Shown here piece after piece: positions 17,065 to 25,664 of a stretch of 30,343 nt of DNA (position 1 is the stretch's first letter; the number at the start of each line of letters is the position of its first letter). Made by a program: the position numbers and the translations under genes. The stretch lies in NCBI GenBank assembly GCA_030452025.1, contig JAKDNC010000003.1, positions 1 through 30,343 on the forward strand, in the 5' to 3' direction. This stretch comes from Nocardioides sp. (lineage in GTDB: Bacteria; Actinomycetota; Actinomycetes; Propionibacteriales; Nocardioidaceae). The notes under the pieces were generated by a model, which was not told where the DNA came from, ran no database searches, and worked only from the letters and a program-made list of their open reading frames with translations.

Positions 17065-17373
17065 ATGGCGGGACAGAAGATCCGCATCAGGCTCAAGGCC
17101 TATGACCACGAGGTGATCGACACCTCGGCGCGGAAGATCGTGGACACCGTGACCCGTACGGGCGCGAAGGTTGCTGGCCCTGTGCCGTTGCCGACGGAGA
17201 AGAACGTCTACTGCGTTATTCGCTCGCCGCACAAGTACAAGGACTCCCGCGAGCACTTTGAGATGCGCACTCACAAGCGCCTCATCGACATCATTGACCC
17301 CACGCCCAAGACGGTCGACTCGCTCATGCGCCTCGACCTTCCTGCCGGCGTCGACATCGAGATCAAGCTCTAG
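17065..17373 (+). CDS. rpsJ: 30S ribosomal protein S10
   Basis: 102 aa from ATG 17065 (MAGQKIRIRLKAYDHEVIDTSA in part), ending in LMRLDLPAGVDIEIKL. S10 is part of the 30S head. In other bacteria it is also NusE, the partner of NusB in antitermination; this second role is family knowledge. It is the first gene of the S10 operon and follows the long structured leader. rplC starts 24 bp downstream. Confidence 0.98.
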   Translation: MAGQKIRIRLKAYDHEVIDTSARKIVDTVTRTGAKVAGPVPLPTEKNVYCVIRSPHKYKDSREHFEMRTHKRLIDIIDPTPKTVDSLMRLDLPAGVDIEIKL

Positions 17374-17397
17374 GTCGACGAGGGAGACGCGAGACCC

Positions 17398-18060
17398 ATG
17401 ATCAAGGAACACAACATCAAGGGACTGCTGGGCACCAAGCTCGGCATGACCCAGACATGGGACGAGAACAACCGCATCGTCCCCGTGACTGTCATTGCCG
17501 CAGGCACCAACGTGATCACCCAGGTTCGCCAGCCCGAGTCTGATGGCTACAGCGCCATCCAGATCGGCTTCGGCGAGATCGAGGGCCGCAAGGTCACCAA
17601 GCCACAGGCCGGTCACTTCTCGAAGGCCGGCGTCACGCCGCGCCGCCACGTGGTGGAGATCCGCACGGCGGACGCCGCGGACTACTCCGTGGGTCAGGAG
17701 CTGGACACCGACACCTTCGTGGCTGGCGACGAGATTGACGTGACGGGCACCAGCAAGGGCAAGGGTTTCGCCGGAACCATGAAGCGTCACGGCTTCCACG
17801 GCGTCGGCGCTTCGCACGGTGCCCACAAGAACCACCGCAAGCCCGGAGCGATCGGCGCCTGCGCGACCCCGGGTCGTGTCTTCAAGGGCACGCGCATGTC
17901 CGGCCGCATGGGTGGCGACACGATCACCACCCAGAACGTCACCGTCCACGCCGTTGACGTCGAGAAGGGCCTCCTCCTGCTCAAGGGTGCCGTTCCCGGC
18001 CCCAAGGGTGGACTTGTGGTCCTCCGCACGGCAGTGAAGAAGGAGGAGGTCGTCAAGTGA
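17398..18060 (+). CDS. rplC: 50S ribosomal protein L3
   Basis: 220 aa from ATG 17398 (MIKEHNIKGLLGTKLGMTQ in part). The conserved central extension reaching the peptidyl-transferase region is visible as GTMKRHGFHGVGASHGAHKN and GACATPGRVFKGTRMSGRMG. L3 is an early assembly protein of the 50S subunit. An AGGGAGAC site precedes the start. Its TGA overlaps the GTG of rplD by 4 nt, so the two are translationally coupled. Confidence 0.98.
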   Translation: MIKEHNIKGLLGTKLGMTQTWDENNRIVPVTVIAAGTNVITQVRQPESDGYSAIQIGFGEIEGRKVTKPQAGHFSKAGVTPRRHVVEIRTADAADYSVGQELDTDTFVAGDEIDVTGTSKGKGFAGTMKRHGFHGVGASHGAHKNHRKPGAIGACATPGRVFKGTRMSGRMGGDTITTQNVTVHAVDVEKGLLLLKGAVPGPKGGLVVLRTAVKKEEVVK

Positions 18061-18713
18061 ACGCCCCCGTCAAGGTTGATCTCCCCGCCGAGATCTTCGA
18101 CGTCGACGTCAGCGTCGCCGTGATTCACCAGGTCGTCGTCGGTCAGCAGGCCGCCGCACGCCAGGGCACGCACGCCACCAAGACCCGCGGCAACGTCCGC
18201 GGTGGTGGGCGCAAGCCCTACAAGCAGAAGGGCACCGGCCGCGCCCGCCAGGGCTCGACCCGCGCACCGCAGTTCGTCGGCGGTGGCACTGTCCACGGTC
18301 CGCAGCCGCGTGAGTACGACCAGCGCACCCCGAAGAAGATGAAGGCCGCGGCCCTCAAGGGCGCGCTGTCCGACCGGGCACGCAACGGGCGTGTCCACGT
18401 GGTCGAGTCCCTGGTCGCCAGCGACAAGCCGTCGACCAAGGCCGCCCTCGCGTCGCTCTCCGGACTCACTGAGGGGCGGGGAGAGCGGACGCGTCACCTC
18501 GTCGTGCTCGAGCGCAGCGACAGCCTGACCTGGCTCTCGCTTCGTAACGCGCCTCAGGTGCACATCATCGCCGTGGACCAGCTCAACACCTACGACGTCC
18601 TGCTCTCCGACGATGTGGTCTTCACCAAGGCTGCCTACGAGACGTTCATCGCCGGTGCGCCCAAGGGCAAGTCGGTCAAGGCCGTTGCCACCAGCGAGGA
18701 GGCTGCCAAGTGA
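18057..18713 (+). CDS. rplD: 50S ribosomal protein L4
   Basis: 218 aa from GTG 18057, overlapping rplC by 4 nt. The exit-tunnel loop is recognisable in GNVRGGGRKPYKQKGTGRAR and GSTRAPQFVGGGTVHGP. The C-terminal globular part runs from about residue 100. In E. coli L4 represses the S10 operon through its leader; no E. coli-like L4 target can be claimed here. The next gene, rplW, also overlaps by 4 nt (GTGA). Confidence 0.97.
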   Translation: MNAPVKVDLPAEIFDVDVSVAVIHQVVVGQQAAARQGTHATKTRGNVRGGGRKPYKQKGTGRARQGSTRAPQFVGGGTVHGPQPREYDQRTPKKMKAAALKGALSDRARNGRVHVVESLVASDKPSTKAALASLSGLTEGRGERTRHLVVLERSDSLTWLSLRNAPQVHIIAVDQLNTYDVLLSDDVVFTKAAYETFIAGAPKGKSVKAVATSEEAAK

Positions 18714-19015
18714 GCACGCTGCACAAGGACCACCGCGACGTCCTGCTCGCGCCGGTCGTGTCGGAGAAGAGCTATGGCCTTCTCGACGCCAACAAGTACA
18801 CGTTCATCGTGCGTCCCGACGCCAACAAGACCGAGATCAAGATCGCGGTCGAGAAGATCTTCGAAGTGAAGGTCACGTCGGTGAACACGATCAACCGCCA
18901 GGGCAAGACGCGTCGTACGCGCAACGGCCTGGGCAAGCGCGTCGACACCAAGCGCGCCATTGTCAGCCTCGCTGAGGGCCATCGCATCGACATCTTCGGG
19001 GGTCCGGTCTCCTGA
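18710..19015 (+). CDS. rplW: 50S ribosomal protein L23
   Basis: 101 aa from GTG 18710, overlapping rplD by 4 nt. Typical stretches are DVLLAPVVSEKSYGLLDANKYTF in part, KTEIKIAVEKIFEVKVTSVNT in part and the basic loop GKTRRTRNGLGKR. L23 sits at the tunnel exit and docks trigger factor and SRP. rplB follows after 34 bp with its own ribosome binding site (GAGTTGAGGA). Confidence 0.97.
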   Translation: MSTLHKDHRDVLLAPVVSEKSYGLLDANKYTFIVRPDANKTEIKIAVEKIFEVKVTSVNTINRQGKTRRTRNGLGKRVDTKRAIVSLAEGHRIDIFGGPVS

Positions 19016-19049
19016 CCGGGTCACGAAGAGCTGAGTTGAGGATCAAGTA

Positions 19050-19883
19050 ATGGCTATCCGCAAGTACAAGCCGACCACGCCGGGCCGTCGTGGCTCGTCG
19101 GTCGCCGACTTCGTCGAGGTCACCCGCACCACGCCGGAGAAGTCCCTGACGCGTCCGCTGCCCAAGAAGGGCGGTCGCAACAACCAGGGTCGGATCACCA
19201 CTCGACACCAGGGTGGCGGCCACAAGCGCTCCTACCGCGTCATCGACTTCCGTCGCTATGACAAGGACGGCGTGCCGGCCAAGGTCGCTCACATCGAGTA
19301 CGACCCCAACCGCACCGCGCGCATCGCGCTGCTGCACTACGCCGACGGTGAGAAGCGCTACATCATCGCGCCGCGCGGCCTGGAGCAGGGCACCGCGCTG
19401 GAGTCGGGTGTCGGCGCCGACATCAAGACCGGCAACAACCTGCCGCTGCGTCACATGCCCGTCGGTACGACGATCCACTGTGTGGAGCTTCGTCCCGGTG
19501 GTGGCGCCAAGATCGCCCGCTCGGCCGGCATCTCGGCCCAGCTGGTCGCCAAGGAAGGATCCCGCGCCACGCTGCGCCTGCCCTCCGGCGAGATGCGCTT
19601 CGTCGACGTGCGCTGCCGCGCCACCATCGGCGAGGTCGGCAACGCCGAGCAGTCGAACATCAGCTGGGGCAAGGCCGGCCGCATGCGCTGGAAGGGCAAG
19701 CGCCCGACCGTCCGTGGTGTTGTCATGAACCCCGTCGACCACCCGCATGGTGGTGGTGAGGGCAAGACCTCCGGTGGTCGCCACCCGGTCTCGCCCTGGG
19801 GCCAGCCCGAGGGCCGCACGCGCAAGCGCAAGCCTTCCGACTCCCAGATCATCCGCCGCCGCAAGTCCGGCAAGAAGCGCTAA
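19050..19883 (+). CDS. rplB: 50S ribosomal protein L2
   Basis: 277 aa, full length, from ATG 19050 (MAIRKYKPTTPGRRGSSV). Signatures are GGRNNQGRITTRHQGGGHKR (about 46-65) and the highly conserved NPVDHPHGGGEGKTSGGRHP (about 225-244), which holds the histidine linked to peptidyl-transferase function. The C-terminal tail is basic (IIRRRKSGKKR). L2 bridges the subunits near domain IV of 23S rRNA. It is followed by rpsS after 30 bp. Confidence 0.98.
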   Translation: MAIRKYKPTTPGRRGSSVADFVEVTRTTPEKSLTRPLPKKGGRNNQGRITTRHQGGGHKRSYRVIDFRRYDKDGVPAKVAHIEYDPNRTARIALLHYADGEKRYIIAPRGLEQGTALESGVGADIKTGNNLPLRHMPVGTTIHCVELRPGGGAKIARSAGISAQLVAKEGSRATLRLPSGEMRFVDVRCRATIGEVGNAEQSNISWGKAGRMRWKGKRPTVRGVVMNPVDHPHGGGEGKTSGGRHPVSPWGQPEGRTRKRKPSDSQIIRRRKSGKKR

Positions 19884-19913
19884 TCGGTAGCGGGAAGGTA
19901 AAGGACGCAAAGA

Positions 19914-20195
19914 ATGCCTCGCAGCCTCAAGAAGGGCCCCTTCGTCGACGACCACCTCATGAAGAAGGTGGACGTCGAGAACGACAAGGGATCCCACAAC
20001 GTCATCAAGACCTGGTCACGTCGTTCGATGATTGTGCCGGCCATGATTGGCCACACGATCGGCGTGCACGACGGTCGTAAGCATGTTCCCGTGTTCATCA
20101 CCGACTCGATGGTCGGTCACAAGCTCGGCGAATTTGCCCCCACCCGCACCTACCGCGGGCACGTGAAGGAAGACCGAAAGGGTCGCCGCCGCTGA
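19914..20195 (+). CDS. rpsS: 30S ribosomal protein S19
   Basis: 93 aa from ATG 19914 (MPRSLKKGPFVDDHLMKKV), with the conserved core KTWSRRSMIVPAMIGHTIGV and GHKLGEFAPTRTYRGH. S19 lies in the 30S head next to S13 and contacts the A-site finger of 23S rRNA. GGGAAGGTAAAGGA precedes the start. rplV starts 47 bp later. Confidence 0.97.
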   Translation: MPRSLKKGPFVDDHLMKKVDVENDKGSHNVIKTWSRRSMIVPAMIGHTIGVHDGRKHVPVFITDSMVGHKLGEFAPTRTYRGHVKEDRKGRRR

Positions 20196-20242
20196 CGCGG
20201 CAGGCTTCCACGTGACCAGCAGAGTAACTGGAGACCAGAATT

Positions 20243-20664
20243 ATGAGCGTTACAGAGCGTAGGCGCACGAGCGCCCGTCGCGAATCGCTGCTCGGCGACC
20301 AGCCGGGCGCTTTCGCGAGCGCGCGTTTCGTGCGGATCACCTCGATGAAGGCCCGCCGCGTCGTCGACATGATCCGCGGGCTTCCCGTCGAGGACGCACT
20401 CGCACTGTTGCAGTTCGCGCCCCAGGCCGCTTCGGAGACCGTCTACAAGGTCCTCGAGAGCGCCGTCGCGAACGCGGAGACCACTGAGGGCCTCGACACC
20501 AGTGCGTTGGTCGTCTCGGCCGCCCGTGTCGACGAAGGTCCGACGATGAAGCGGTGGCGTCCACGTGCGCAGGGTCGAGCGACCCGAATCAACAAGCGCA
20601 CCAGCCACATCACCCTCGTCGTTCAGCCGGCCGAGGTCGTAGAGAAGAAGGGACGGACTGCCTG

Positions 20665-20665
<1 letters not shown>
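20243..20665 (+). CDS. rplV: 50S ribosomal protein L22
   Basis: 140 aa from ATG 20243. The N-terminal segment MSVTERRRTSARRESLLGDQ is longer than the E. coli protein (110 aa), as usual in actinobacteria. The core is RFVRITSMKARRVVDMIRGL, and the tunnel-lining hairpin follows (DEGPTMKRWRPRAQGRATRI), ending in KRTSHITLVV. Changes in that hairpin give macrolide resistance in other species; it looks standard here. The TGA overlaps the rpsC ATG by one base. Confidence 0.97.
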
Positions 20666-21525
<860 letters not shown>

Positions 21526-21530
21526 GCCTC

Positions 21531-21950
21531 ATGTTGATGCCCCGTCGTGTCAAGCACCGCAAGCAGCATCACCCGAAGCGCACGGGTGCCGCCAAGGGTG
21601 GCACCAGGATCTCTTTCGGTGACTACGGCCTGCAGGCGACCGAGGGTCACTACGTCACGAACCGGCAGATCGAGTCGGCTCGTATCGCGATGACCCGTCA
21701 CATGAAGCGTGGTGGAAAGGTGTGGATCAACATCTACCCCGACCGCCCGCTGACCAAGAAGCCTGCCGAGACCCGCATGGGTTCCGGTAAGGGTTCGCCC
21801 GAATGGTGGATCGCAAACGTGAAGCCGGGCCGCGTCATGTTCGAGATCTCGGGCGTGGACGAGACCACCGCTCGCGAGGCCATGCGCCTGGCGATGCACA
21901 AGCTGCCGATGAAGTGCCGCTTCATCTCGCGTGAGGCTGGTGAATTCTGA
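21531..21950 (+). CDS. rplP: 50S ribosomal protein L16
   Basis: 139 aa from ATG 21531 (MLMPRRVKHRKQHHPKRTG). The internal ATG at 21537 is less likely because the family starts MLIPRRVK-like. Conserved parts are FGDYGLQATEGHYVTNRQIE, MTRHMKRGGKVWINIYPDRP and RMGSGKGSPEWWIANVKPGR. L16 organises the A-site tRNA region of the 50S. The TGA overlaps the ATG of rpmC (TGATG). Confidence 0.98.
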   Translation: MLMPRRVKHRKQHHPKRTGAAKGGTRISFGDYGLQATEGHYVTNRQIESARIAMTRHMKRGGKVWINIYPDRPLTKKPAETRMGSGKGSPEWWIANVKPGRVMFEISGVDETTAREAMRLAMHKLPMKCRFISREAGEF

Positions 21951-22207
21951 TGAGCACCGTGAACACTGCTTTCGAGCTCGACGAGCTGTCGGCGCAGGAC
22001 ATCGAGGTCAAGCTGCGCGAGGCCAAGGAGGAGCTGTTCAACCTCCGGTTCCAGGCGGCCACCGGCCAGCTGGACAGTCACGGCCGGCTGCGCCTGGTCA
22101 AGAAGGACATCGCCCGGATCTACACCGTGGTGCGTGAGCGCGAGCTCGGCATCCGGACCGCCCCGGGCTCTAGCAATGAGGCCGAGAAGGATGGTGGCTC
22201 CGAATGA
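21950..22207 (+). CDS. rpmC: 50S ribosomal protein L29
   Basis: 85 aa from ATG 21950. The L29 core is LSAQDIEVKLREAKEELFNL followed by RFQAATGQLDSHGRLRLVKK and DIARIYTVVRERELG. It is longer than E. coli L29 (63 aa) at both ends, with an acidic C-terminal tail (NEAEKDGGSE). L29 pairs with L23 at the tunnel exit. It overlaps rpsQ by 4 nt (ATGA). Confidence 0.96.
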   Translation: MSTVNTAFELDELSAQDIEVKLREAKEELFNLRFQAATGQLDSHGRLRLVKKDIARIYTVVRERELGIRTAPGSSNEAEKDGGSE

Positions 22208-22482
22208 GCGAGCAGACCGCAACTGAGAACGAGCGCTCCAGCCGCAAGCTCCGCGAGGGTCTGGTCGTCAGCGACAAGATGGACAAGACCATCGTCGTGT
22301 CGGTCGAGGACCGCGTCAAGCACGCGCTGTACGGCAAGGTGCTGCGCAAGAGCAGCAAGCTCAAGGCTCACGACGAGCAGAACGAGTGTGGCACTGGCGA
22401 CCGGGTCCTGATCATGGAGACCCGTCCGCTGTCGGCCACCAAGCGCTGGCGCGTCGTGCAGGTCCTTGAGAAGGCCAAGTGA
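22204..22482 (+). CDS. rpsQ: 30S ribosomal protein S17
   Basis: 92 aa from ATG 22204, overlapping rpmC. The OB-fold core is RKLREGLVVSDKMDKTIVVS, then VKHALYGKVLRKSSKLKAHD and GTGDRVLIMETRPLSATKRW. S17 binds 16S rRNA early in 30S assembly. It is the last gene of the S10 half. A 150-bp structured gap follows before rplN, while most other joins in the cluster are short or overlapping. Confidence 0.97.
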   Translation: MSEQTATENERSSRKLREGLVVSDKMDKTIVVSVEDRVKHALYGKVLRKSSKLKAHDEQNECGTGDRVLIMETRPLSATKRWRVVQVLEKAK

Positions 22483-22632
22483 TCGCTCGACCGCGCGCGC
22501 AAGCGAGCCTGGTCGAACGGAACAGACAAGACAGCCCGGCGCAGCCGGACGGACAAGTAGTCCCCGACAGGGACGGACGAGTTCCCACAGGCTCGGGCGG
22601 AACCCGAGAACCGTGGTGACAAGGAGAGAACA
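22483..22632 (+). promoter_or_regulatory. Structured spacer between rpsQ and rplN (S10/spc boundary)
   Basis: Three hairpins stand in a row. GCTCG (22485-22489) pairs with CGAGC (22504-22508). GTCCC (22560-22564) pairs with GGGAC (22570-22574) around CGACA. CTCGGG (22592-22597) pairs with CCCGAG (22603-22608) around CGGAA. The last one ends shortly before the AAGGAGAG site of rplN. There is no T-run. The spacer could be an attenuator, an mRNA processing site or the leader of a second promoter. Confidence 0.45.
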
Positions 22633-23001
22633 GTGATCCAGCAGGAGTCGCGACTCAAGGTCGCCGACAACACCGGTGCGAAGGAAATTCTTTGCATCCG
22701 TGTTCTCGGTGGCTCGGGTCGGCGCTACGCCGGTATCGGCGACGTCATCGTCGCCACCGTCAAGGACGCGATCCCCGGTGGCAACGTGAAGAAGGGTGAC
22801 GTGATCAAGGCCGTTGTCGTGCGCACGGTGAAGGAGCGTCGTCGTCAGGACGGCTCCTACATCCGTTTCGACGAGAACGCTGCCGTCATCCTCAAGACCG
22901 ACGGTGAGCCGCGCGGTACGCGCATCTTCGGCCCCGTGGGTCGCGAGCTGCGCGAGAAGAAGTTCATGAAGATCATCTCGCTGGCACCGGAGGTGCTCTG
23001 A
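22633..23001 (+). CDS. rplN: 50S ribosomal protein L14
   Basis: 122 aa from GTG 22633 (VIQQESRLKVADNTGAKEIL), with AAGGAGAG upstream. Also conserved are CIRVLGGSGRRYAGIGDVIV, the central GNVKKGDVIKAVVVRT and the end FMKIISLAPEVL. L14 forms the B5/B8 inter-subunit bridges and binds the silencing factor RsfS. It is the first gene of the spc operon. rplX begins one base after its stop codon. Confidence 0.98.
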   Translation: MIQQESRLKVADNTGAKEILCIRVLGGSGRRYAGIGDVIVATVKDAIPGGNVKKGDVIKAVVVRTVKERRRQDGSYIRFDENAAVILKTDGEPRGTRIFGPVGRELREKKFMKIISLAPEVL

Positions 23002-23002
23002 C

Positions 23003-23374
23003 ATGGCCGAGCGTAAGAAGAGTGGCGCTTTGAACATCAAGAAGGGCGACACCGTCAAGGTGATCGCAGGCAAGGACAAGGGCGCCGAGGGCAAGGTCAT
23101 CACGGTCCTCCGTGACGAGGACCGGGTCATCGTCGAGGGTGTCAACCGCGTGAAGAAGCACGAGAAGGTTGTCAACCAGGGCGGCGGCAACACCGGTGGC
23201 ATCATCACCACCGAGGCCCCCATCCATGTGTCCAACGTGATGCTGGTCGAGGGTGAGGGAGTCACCCGGATCGGCTTCCGTCGCGAGGAGGCGACGCGTC
23301 GTCGTCCCGATGGTTCGACCTACACCGCCCAGCGCAGCGTTCGCGTTTCGCGCAAGTCGGGCAAGGAGATCTGA
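23003..23374 (+). CDS. rplX: 50S ribosomal protein L24
   Basis: 123 aa from ATG 23003, with the KOW motif near the N-terminus (IKKGDTVKVIAGKDKGAEGKVI in part) and GVNRVKKHEKV. It is somewhat longer than E. coli L24 (104 aa), and a C-terminal stretch (RRRPDGSTYTAQRSVRVSRK) carries extra basic residues. L24 initiates 50S assembly on the 5' end of 23S rRNA. rplE starts one base after the stop. Confidence 0.96.
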   Translation: MAERKKSGALNIKKGDTVKVIAGKDKGAEGKVITVLRDEDRVIVEGVNRVKKHEKVVNQGGGNTGGIITTEAPIHVSNVMLVEGEGVTRIGFRREEATRRRPDGSTYTAQRSVRVSRKSGKEI

Positions 23375-23375
23375 G

Positions 23376-23951
23376 ATGTCGGAGACCACTACCGAGACCT
23401 ACGCCGGTCCGCGCCTGCGGGCCCGGTACCGCGAGGAGATCCTTCCCTCGCTCAAGAGCGAGTTCGAGCTCGCCAATGTCATGCAGGTGCCCGGCCTGAC
23501 CAAGATCGTGGTCAACATGGGTGTCGGCGAGGCGGCGCGTGACTCGAAGCTGATCGACGGCGCTGTCCGTGACCTCACCGCGATCACCGGTCAGAAGCCG
23601 CAGGTCACCAAGGCCCGCAAGTCGATCGCACAGTTCAAGCTGCGCGAGGGCATGCCGATCGGCGCCCACGTCACGCTGAGTGGAGACCGCATGTGGGAGT
23701 TCCTCGACCGCCTGCTGTCCTTGGCGCTGCCGCGCATCCGCGACTTCCGCGGACTCAACGGCATGCAGTTCGACGGCCGTGGCAACTACACCTTCGGTCT
23801 CACCGAGCAGGTCATGTTCCACGAGATCAACCAGGACAAGATCGACCGTTCGCGAGGCATGGACATCACCGTGGTGACCACTGCCACCACCGATGACCAG
23901 GGCCGGGCACTGCTCAAGCAACTCGGCTTCCCCTTCAAGGAGGGCAACTGA
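23376..23951 (+). CDS. rplE: 50S ribosomal protein L5
   Basis: 191 aa. The start is ATG 23376 ([20 protein letters not shown]), just after the rplX stop; the open frame upstream is a shadow of rplX. Core signatures are [40 protein letters not shown] and [21 protein letters not shown]5 binds 5S rRNA in the central protuberance. In E. coli, S8 represses spc genes by binding near the rplE start; no such site is recognised here. Confidence 0.97.
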
Positions 23952-23952
23952 C

Positions 23953-24138
23953 ATGGCGAAGACCGCACTGAAGGTCAAGGCTGCACGCAAGCCGAAGTTC
24001 GCGGTGCGCGGCTACACCCGCTGCCAGCGCTGCGGCCGTCCCAAGGCCGTCTACCGCAAGTTCGGCCTGTGCCGCATCTGCCTGCGGGAGATGGCACACC
24101 GGGGCGAGCTTCCGGGCGTGACCAAGTCCTCTTGGTGA
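23953..24138 (+). CDS. rpsN: 30S ribosomal protein S14, zinc-binding type
   Basis: 61 aa from ATG 23953 ([20 protein letters not shown]), one base after the rplE stop. Two CxxC pairs (CQRCG and CRICL) form the zinc ribbon of the short C-plus S14. It is the form normally used when zinc is sufficient; a zinc-free, longer paralogue may exist elsewhere in the genome. S14 sits in the 30S head between S3 and S10. A 115-bp gap follows before rpsH. Confidence 0.97.
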
Positions 24139-24206
24139 CAGATTCCGAGATGGCTGCTTCGCTGCCTGATCCATCACCGACAACACAACGATCGCTGAAG
24201 GTCGCT

Positions 24207-24253
24207 CCCGAGATGCGGGAACGAAACCACGGTGGAGAAAGGGCCATTCGGCC
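24207..24253 (+). promoter_or_regulatory. Two hairpins in the rpsN-rpsH gap, one abutting the rpsH start codon
   Basis: TCCCG (24207-24211) pairs with CGGGA (24217-24221). GGCC (24242-24245) pairs with GGCC (24250-24253) around ATTC, and its last base touches the ATG at 24254. The ribosome binding site GGTGGAGAAAGG (24231-24242) lies between them and shares its last G with the second stem. The arrangement could modulate translation of S8. Otherwise the 115-bp gap shows nothing. Confidence 0.35.
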
Positions 24254-24673
24254 ATGACGATGACTGACCCGATCGCAGACATGTTGACCCGTCTGCGCAA
24301 CGCCAACACGGCGTTTCACGACTCGGTGGCGATGCCGTACAGCAAGTTGAAGGCTGGCGTCGCCGAGATCCTCCAGCAGGAGGGCTACATCACGTCCTAC
24401 GACGTGAAGGACAATGCGAACGACGAGGGCGAGGCGATCGTCGGCAAGACGCTGACCGTCACCCTCAAGTTCGGACGCAACCGTGAGCGCTCCATCGCAG
24501 GGATTCGCCGCATCAGCAAGCCCGGTCTCCGGGTCTACGCCAAGCACACGGGTCTCCCGAAGGTGCTCGGCGGCCTGGGTGTCGCGATCATCTCGACCAG
24601 CCAGGGCCTGCTCACGGACCGCCAGGCAAACCAGAAGGGTGTAGGTGGGGAAGTCCTCGCCTACGTCTGGTAA
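24254..24673 (+). CDS. rpsH: 30S ribosomal protein S8
   Basis: 139 aa from ATG 24254 (MTMTDPIADMLTRLRNANTA); ATG 24260 is an alternative that fits the family start equally well (MTDPIADML). The C-terminal signature GVAIISTSQGLLTDRQANQKGVGGEVLAYVW is complete (quoted in shortened form: ISTSQGLLTDRQ, GGEVLAYVW). S8 binds helix 21 of 16S rRNA and is the autoregulator of the spc operon in E. coli. Here it follows an unusually long intra-operon gap. Confidence 0.97.
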   Translation: MTMTDPIADMLTRLRNANTAFHDSVAMPYSKLKAGVAEILQQEGYITSYDVKDNANDEGEAIVGKTLTVTLKFGRNRERSIAGIRRISKPGLRVYAKHTGLPKVLGGLGVAIISTSQGLLTDRQANQKGVGGEVLAYVW

Positions 24674-24698
24674 CGACGAGACTGAGAGGAGAGAAAAC

Positions 24699-25241
24699 AT
24701 GTCGCGCATTGGCAAGCTCCCCATCACGGTCCCGTCGGGTGTCGACGTCAAGATCGAGGAGAGCCTCGTGACGGTCAAGGGCCCCAAGGGCACCTTGTCC
24801 CACAACGTTGCTGCCCCGATCATCGTCGATCGTGGCGAGGACGGCGTGCTCGAGGTCAAGCGTCCCGACGACGAGCGGGAGTCCCGCTCGCTCCACGGCC
24901 TGACCCGGACCCTGATCAACAACATGGTGGTCGGCGTGACCGACGGTTTCGAGAAGAAGCTCGAGATCGTGGGCGTCGGCTACCGCGTGCTCTCGAAGGG
25001 CCCGACCCAGCTGGAGTTCCAGCTCGGTTACTCCCACCCGATCACGTTCAATGCCCCCGAAGGAATCACCTTCACCGTGGAGGGCCCCACCAAGCTCGGC
25101 GTCGCCGGCATCGACAAGCAGGTCGTCGGTGAGGTTGCGGCGAACATTCGCAAGCTCCGGAAGCCGGAGCCCTACAAGGGCAAGGGCGTCCGTTACGCCG
25201 GCGAACACATCCGCCGCAAGGTCGGAAAGGCTGGTAAGTGA
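24699..25241 (+). CDS. rplF: 50S ribosomal protein L6
   Basis: 180 aa from ATG 24699 (MSRIGKLPITVPSGVDVKIE), with GAGAGGAGAG upstream. It has the two repeated alpha/beta domains of L6, and the second contains the conserved KLRKPEPYKGKGVRYAGEHI. L6 sits near the factor-binding centre and the sarcin-ricin loop. The TGA overlaps a GTG that could start rplR, but the better rplR start is 6 nt further on. Confidence 0.97.
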   Translation: MSRIGKLPITVPSGVDVKIEESLVTVKGPKGTLSHNVAAPIIVDRGEDGVLEVKRPDDERESRSLHGLTRTLINNMVVGVTDGFEKKLEIVGVGYRVLSKGPTQLEFQLGYSHPITFNAPEGITFTVEGPTKLGVAGIDKQVVGEVAANIRKLRKPEPYKGKGVRYAGEHIRRKVGKAGK

Positions 25242-25243
25242 TC

Positions 25244-25627
25244 ATGGCGATCTCGCTCAAGCACAATCGGCATACTGCCGCCCGCACCGCGTCGCGCCTG
25301 CGTCGCCAGGTCCGTGGCCGCAAGAAGCTCAGTGGTACGGCGGAGCGTCCGCGTCTCGTCGTGACGCGCTCCACCAAGCACATCAGCGTTCAGGTCGTCG
25401 ACGACCTGGTCGGCAAGACCCTCGTGTCTGCGTCGACCATGGAGAGCGACCTGCGTGGAATCGATGGCGACAAGACTGCCAAGGCGAAGAAGGTCGGCGA
25501 GCTCGTCGCCGAGCGCGCCAAGGCAGCTGGCGTCCAGGGCGTGGTCTTTGACCGAGCCGGCAACAAGTACCACGGCCGCGTCGCGGCCCTTGCAGATGGC
25601 GCCCGTGAGGGCGGCCTGACGCTCTGA
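25244..25627 (+). CDS. rplR: 50S ribosomal protein L18
   Basis: 127 aa from ATG 25244 (MAISLKHNRHTAARTASRLR); a GTG at 25238 overlapping the rplF stop would add two residues. Conserved parts are RLVVTRSTKHISVQVVDD and the C-terminal VVFDRAGNKYHGRVAALADG AREGGL. L18 brings 5S rRNA into the central protuberance together with L5. rpsE follows after 37 bp. Confidence 0.96.
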   Translation: MAISLKHNRHTAARTASRLRRQVRGRKKLSGTAERPRLVVTRSTKHISVQVVDDLVGKTLVSASTMESDLRGIDGDKTAKAKKVGELVAERAKAAGVQGVVFDRAGNKYHGRVAALADGAREGGLTL

Positions 25628-25664
25628 TCGCACTGACAAGCAAGAAAGAGAAGAGGTAGTTCTC

